A stretch of 64,000 nt of DNA. Source: Taibaiella chishuiensis. Lineage in GTDB: Bacteria > Bacteroidota > Bacteroidia > Chitinophagales > Chitinophagaceae. Where the stretch lies: the NCBI RefSeq assembly GCF_003014535.1, contig NZ_PYGD01000015.1, forward strand, positions 1-64,000. The letters are read 5' to 3'. Within the stretch, counting starts at the first letter, position 1, and every line of letters starts with the position of its first letter. Of this stretch, positions 60,348 to 64,000 are shown in pieces. A program made the position numbers and the translations under genes. The notes beneath the pieces were generated by a model, which saw only the letters and a program-made list of their open reading frames with translations, did no database searches and was not told the DNA's origin.

Positions 60348-63300
60348 TTATTTTACGGTATAGCTAATCGTTTTAAAATACTGGTCATGATCCAGGTTGC
60401 CCAGCTTAGAGGCATTGAGATAATTGACCAGGTAATACATGGTGACAAAATTCATCGGGATGATACTGGTTACACCATTCGCATCCGTCCGGGACGAATT
60501 TCTCATCAGAGAATCGAAGGAGGGCCGGTACGCTTTTTTATTGAATGTACCCGCGCCTTCGTATATGGCAATCAGCGCTTCCTGGTTCTTGTTCTGTAAA
60601 GTAATACTGTCGGTGGCTGCATCGGAAAAAATCTGTTTAAGCGCATTACCCACGCTGGCCACGTCCTTGTTGGCGATCAGGGGCGCCTTATGCTGTTCCA
60701 TATATTTCAGCACGGAAGGGTCGACGATCCTGGGAAAAAGGCTCAATTCCATCTGTATATCTGCCGGGGCGCCGCCTGCCAGGATAGTGCCGCCACTCAG
60801 GGATACCACCGGCGGGTTTTCTTCGGTAAAGCCACTACCCCTCTGATTATTGACAAAGTCGATCCGCAGTACGCTTTTGCCCTGCTTTACCAGGATATCG
60901 GCCACATTGGCTACAGGATCGCAGGGAAAACTAACGCTCGTAGCTGTAGGTACGGTAACAGTCGGCTTACCACCAAATACCCTTATTTTCCGGTCCGGAC
61001 TTTCGGCTTTCGCCATATTCAGCAAATTGACCTTACTGATGGCACGGGCATTGGCCGGCGTGGCCGGTTGGGGAACAAAAGAAAAGTCAAACTTTCCATA
61101 GTCCCCGCGCAAAAAAGCGTCATAAGAACCTTTATCCGATACGATTGCCGTGACCTCCTGGGTGGGATAATGCAGATTTGCGCCTCTCTGGTTGTTGCTG
61201 AAACCCAGCTGCGTGATTGCACCGTCCGCATCCACATCCAACACTTCAAAAACAGGCTGGGTATCTCTGGCTCTGCGATCGCCCTCCCCTGCCGAGGGCA
61301 CAGCTTCATTAAAGGAATTATGCCTATAGTAGTAGGGCAGGTATTTACCGATGTAAATAACGTCCACCGTAAAAACCGGGTGGATTTGTAGAATCTGGTT
61401 CTTATGATATCCTTTTCCACCAAACAGTATTTCCACTTTCTCCACCTCCTTGCTACTGTTAAGGTATCCCAGTACATGCGCAACATTGGAAGAAATAGGG
61501 ACACTGCCTTTCACGTCTGTACATAAAGTAAACCGCATAGGACCCAGGGGGATCTGGTATCCCGCACCTTTCCGGGGTGTACCGCCAACCATTTTGTATT
61601 TTATCGGACAATAATAGATCACCTGCTCCTTATTCGTATTGGGTACATATTCACCGCCAACTGCACCAAATCCTTCGAGGCCTTTAGTATCATCTGTGCC
61701 TTTAATCCAGGTTTTATAAACAGCCGGGTCAAATACGAATTCGGCCGCTGTTGTCGCGCCGATATAATCATGTCCATCCGTGGTAATCTTGATCTGCGTT
61801 TCGGCTGCATTGGACGAATAAAGGCCATTCCCATTATTGACGATCGAATAATTGACGATAGCGCCATTACTGTCCAGTTCGGTTACCAGCGCCAATAATC
61901 CCGATCCTTTCTGGTTCTCATCCTTGTTGCGGAGGTCGATGGCTTCCAGGTATACCGGGAAGATAAAGCTACCACCTGTTTTATTAGTATCCAGTTCGGG
62001 AAATACTTTGGGCGCGCTCATCACGGGTTTCGCGACAGCGCCGTTTGCGGGACTGATATTCACGATCGGATCTGCAGAATAACCGTTCCCGGGATTAATG
62101 ACGTTGATCCGGGATAGTGAAGTATCATAAGGAACAAACTCGAAGTCGAGAATGGGGTGCTGTATCGGATTGGAGCTAGCCTGGAACCAGTCCGCATCCC
62201 ATGTACCGGTATCAGCTATATTCTGGTCTTTATCGATGAATACGGTTTTCCTGCTGCTTTTCAGCTTCTTTTCCTTAGGATCCAGGAAAGCATCTTCGCA
62301 AGTGCCATCCGGTTTGATTTTAAGGATAATATTCAGCGCATATTTGCTGCTGGGCACTGTACCCCGGATGGAGAGTTTCAGATTCCGGCCTTCTTTAGAG
62401 GTCTGGAAAATGGCGCCGGGTTGCGTCACACCGGTTTTCAACTTTACGCTTTGTACCCGGTAGAGCCCTTTCTGCTTGGCATAAAGACAGGCTTCACCCC
62501 TGAAATACTTTTTCCGGTCTTCAATAACCGCAGCACATTGCGCTATGGTAGCCGTACCTTGAGGCACTATGGCCAGCGTAACCGAAAAAGGCGCCGAAGT
62601 ACTATTGATCGCCGTAACCCTGAGCCTGAAAATATCTCCTTCTCCCAGGGTAACGAAATCGTAAAGCTGTTTACGCTCAAATAAAGGAAAATCCACGGTT
62701 CGCAGATACACAAAAGTCTGCGCGTCTCTTGCCTTAATCCATTTGTTCGCTTCTGCAGCACTGATCAGGTTCAGCACGATCTGGTTGGCCGGATTCACTT
62801 CGGGCCGGTTGAGCGTCGCCGATGCAGTCGCGATACGAGGCCAGTTCCACTTGACTTTATAGGGATTGATCTCATTGGTCGTGGTACCATCGAGCTGCAG
62901 GCGGTCGAAGCTATCAATGTTTGCTTTGACAATACGCGAAGAATAGAGTGATTCCGAAGGCGTAAAATTCTCGTGTCCCTGGGACCGTACATCACTATAC
63001 TCGTCACCGATATTGAAAAAGTGGGTCAGCTCATGAGCGAAAGTAATTTTGGCAGATATAGATACACTCTTGCTGTCCGTTGTTACTGTTTCGGGATAAA
63101 AGACACCGTTCTGTGGAGAGCCTACTTCCAGCCATTTATTATCTGCTACAGTGGTTACACAATAATTATTGCTGTTGACGCCAATCTCCATCGGGTGATT
63201 GACCAGGATCACCACGAAAGTTCTTCTGTACACGCTATCCCGGTCTATATTGGTCCATAAGTCTCCCGATATGCCCTGGGTAGGATCGGTCTGTCCTTGC

Positions 63301-64000
63301 TCGCGCAGGGAACCAATATAGGTATTGATAAAAAGACGATCATGATCCCGGTCAAAGGCACTTTTGCCGCTGGTTACCATAAAGGTCTTGCGCCTGTCGA
63401 AAGCCACGTCGTAAGTATCGGGGTACTTGAGCCAATAGCCGAAATCGGATGTTGGCAACGCTCCTTCCTCCGAGCCCGCTTCAGACAATCTTCCTTCGCC
63501 CAGGGTGATGCACAGGCGGGTATCTTTATTCTGTACAAAGCCTTCCAGTTTGGTCGATTTCCACTTTTCCATAAACTGGACCTGGTCCAGCCCGTTTGTA
63601 ACGCCACCCGCGCCGCTATTGTTGGTAAAAAAGGTATTTCCGTCGCTGTCGTTGGCGCCTGTATAAATTCCATGCTCTCTAATCAGCTGTTTCACCGCAT
63701 TACCATATTCATAGAAGTAGTTGAAGCCGCCGGGGATCAGGCGTTTGGTCTGGCCGCCATCGACATTGACATAACTGGGAACGGTTACGCCCACCTCTCC
63801 CGAAGCATCAGGCGCATACCAGAACTCCATCGAATCTTTCAACAAGTCGTACGGCGGCTGTTTCCGGATGAAGGTGATCATGTCCTGGCAATGCGCCAGG
63901 AATTTGGCTTGCGACGCTGTATCGTAGCCTTCGCCCAGGAACAACACCTGGGTTAGCGGACCATCCGGTACGACCACTTCATTGTTAACCCTGCGGAGCA
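60348..64000 (-). CDS. Giant-operon protein 1, M64-like metallopeptidase, 5' end outside window
   Basis: The frame stays open to the right window edge, so the start is not visible; at least 1,216 residues are encoded here. The first part (VLFLGEGYDTASQAKFLAHC, then FIRKQPPYDLL) matches the entry to M64 (IgA-peptidase-type) metallopeptidases. The zinc motif is HELTHFFNIGDEY (about residue 315 from the GTG at 63977), with H-E-x-x-H and the following GDEY typical of that family. After about residue 400 come many beta-rich repeats with GxGY motifs (INPGNGYSADPIVNI, IVNNGNGLYSS, LFGGKGYHKNQILQI, INFVNNQ-type), perhaps a stalk or binding region. A signal peptide cannot be judged. First gene visible of the operon. 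Confidence 0.87.
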   Translation of the reverse strand, partial: LRRVNNEVVVPDGPLTQVLFLGEGYDTASQAKFLAHCQDMITFIRKQPPYDLLKDSMEFWYAPDASGEVGVTVPSYVNVDGGQTKRLIPGGFNYFYEYGNAVKQLIREHGIYTGANDSDGNTFFTNNSGAGGVTNGLDQVQFMEKWKSTKLEGFVQNKDTRLCITLGEGRLSEAGSEEGALPTSDFGYWLKYPDTYDVAFDRRKTFMVTSGKSAFDRDHDRLFINTYIGSLREQGQTDPTQGISGDLWTNIDRDSVYRRTFVVILVNHPMEIGVNSNNYCVTTVADNKWLEVGSPQNGVFYPETVTTDSKSVSISAKITFAHELTHFFNIGDEYSDVRSQGHENFTPSESLYSSRIVKANIDSFDRLQLDGTTTNEINPYKVKWNWPRIATASATLNRPEVNPANQIVLNLISAAEANKWIKARDAQTFVYLRTVDFPLFERKQLYDFVTLGEGDIFRLRVTAINSTSAPFSVTLAIVPQGTATIAQCAAVIEDRKKYFRGEACLYAKQKGLYRVQSVKLKTGVTQPGAIFQTSKEGRNLKLSIRGTVPSSKYALNIILKIKPDGTCEDAFLDPKEKKLKSSRKTVFIDKDQNIADTGTWDADWFQASSNPIQHPILDFEFVPYDTSLSRINVINPGNGYSADPIVNISPANGAVAKPVMSAPKVFPELDTNKTGGSFIFPVYLEAIDLRNKDENQKGSGLLALVTELDSNGAIVNYSIVNNGNGLYSSNAAETQIKITTDGHDYIGATTAAEFVFDPAVYKTWIKGTDDTKGLEGFGAVGGEYVPNTNKEQVIYYCPIKYKMVGGTPRKGAGYQIPLGPMRFTLCTDVKGSVPISSNVAHVLGYLNSSKEVEKVEILFGGKGYHKNQILQIHPVFTVDVIYIGKYLPYYYRHNSFNEAVPSAGEGDRRARDTQPVFEVLDVDADGAITQLGFSNNQRGANLHYPTQEVTAIVSDKGSYDAFLRGDYGKFDFSFVPQPATPANARAISKVNLLNMAKAESPDRKIRVFGGKPTVTVPTATSVSFPCDPVANVADILVKQGKSVLRIDFVNNQRGSGFTEENPPVVSLSGGTILAGGAPADIQMELSLFPRIVDPSVLKYMEQHKAPLIANKDVASVGNALKQIFSDAATDSITLQNKNQEALIAIYEGAGTFNKKAYRPSFDSLMRNSSRTDANGVTSIIPMNFVTMYYLVNYLNASKLGNLDHDQYFKTISYTVK

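Noticed and set aside
47115-64000. Contractile injection system or phage tail module
   Set aside because: No sheath, tube, baseplate, spike, LysM-cap or AAA+ loader gene can be seen among the five giant genes. The right flank is outside the window, so the idea is open but unsupported.

Overview
The window comes from a member of the Bacteroidota, most probably a Chitinophagaceae-like soil or water bacterium (the family is inference). The signs are eight proteins with type IX secretion (T9SS) C-terminal signals (five type A, three gliding-associated type B), a FecI/FecR/STN-TonB receptor set, a LytS/LytTR pair whose kinase carries a two-component propeller, -7 boxes of the TAnnTTTG kind, and starts without Shine-Dalgarno sequences. 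No rRNA, tRNA, CRISPR array, insertion sequence or phage module was recognised.

Layout. 1-1243: non-coding, with long imperfect direct repeats carrying a perfect 12-bp hairpin. 1.2-6.8 kb: two large T9SS type A surface proteins. 7.0-10.7 kb: LytS-type sensor kinase and LytTR regulator. 10.7-14.6 kb: ArsR-like regulator with a quinone oxidoreductase, a small secreted protein, a DUF72 protein, a SemiSWEET transporter and a membrane protein. 15.1 kb: an orphan RiPP (lanthipeptide-type) precursor. 15.4-18.6 kb: TetR regulator with an SDR enzyme, and Crp/Fnr-like regulator with another SDR enzyme; each pair shares a duplicated palindrome. 18.8-28.0 kb: a lipoprotein with a CxxC motif, an M4 metalloprotease and two further T9SS cargo proteins. 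28.1-32.4 kb: TonB receptor, FecR and ECF sigma factor. 32.5-35.7 kb: small proteins and another type B cargo. 36.2-44.3 kb: a cluster around a NarL-type response regulator. 44.4-45.6 kb: ECF sigma factor with a membrane partner. 45.9-64.0 kb: a leftward operon of five giant proteins, a glycosyltransferase and a YifB remnant.

Two parts stand out. First, 36.3-44.3 kb holds four promoters, two on each strand, with one rigid layout: a TAGGG box, 21-22 bp to TATTGG (TATTCG in one), then exactly 30 bp to TTTG. They drive a two-gene leftward unit with a terminator, a T9SS adhesin-like protein, a DUF4262-like protein, and a small protein plus a 759-residue T9SS type B protein. A NarL-type response regulator lies in the middle, next to the remains of a histidine kinase, and is the natural candidate to bind the TAGGG box (inference).

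Second, the leftward operon from the right edge encodes, in transcription order, an M64-like metallopeptidase protein (>1,210 aa, 5' end outside the window), a DUF6603-like protein (1,155 aa), and proteins of 994, 1,622 and 614 aa, with gaps of 7, 3, 53 and 3 bp. The four complete ones lack signal peptides and T9SS signals. Their role is unknown; they look like subunits or clients of one large assembly.

All family names come from reading motifs, not from searches. Starts were chosen by signal-peptide position, promoter spacing and overlap.
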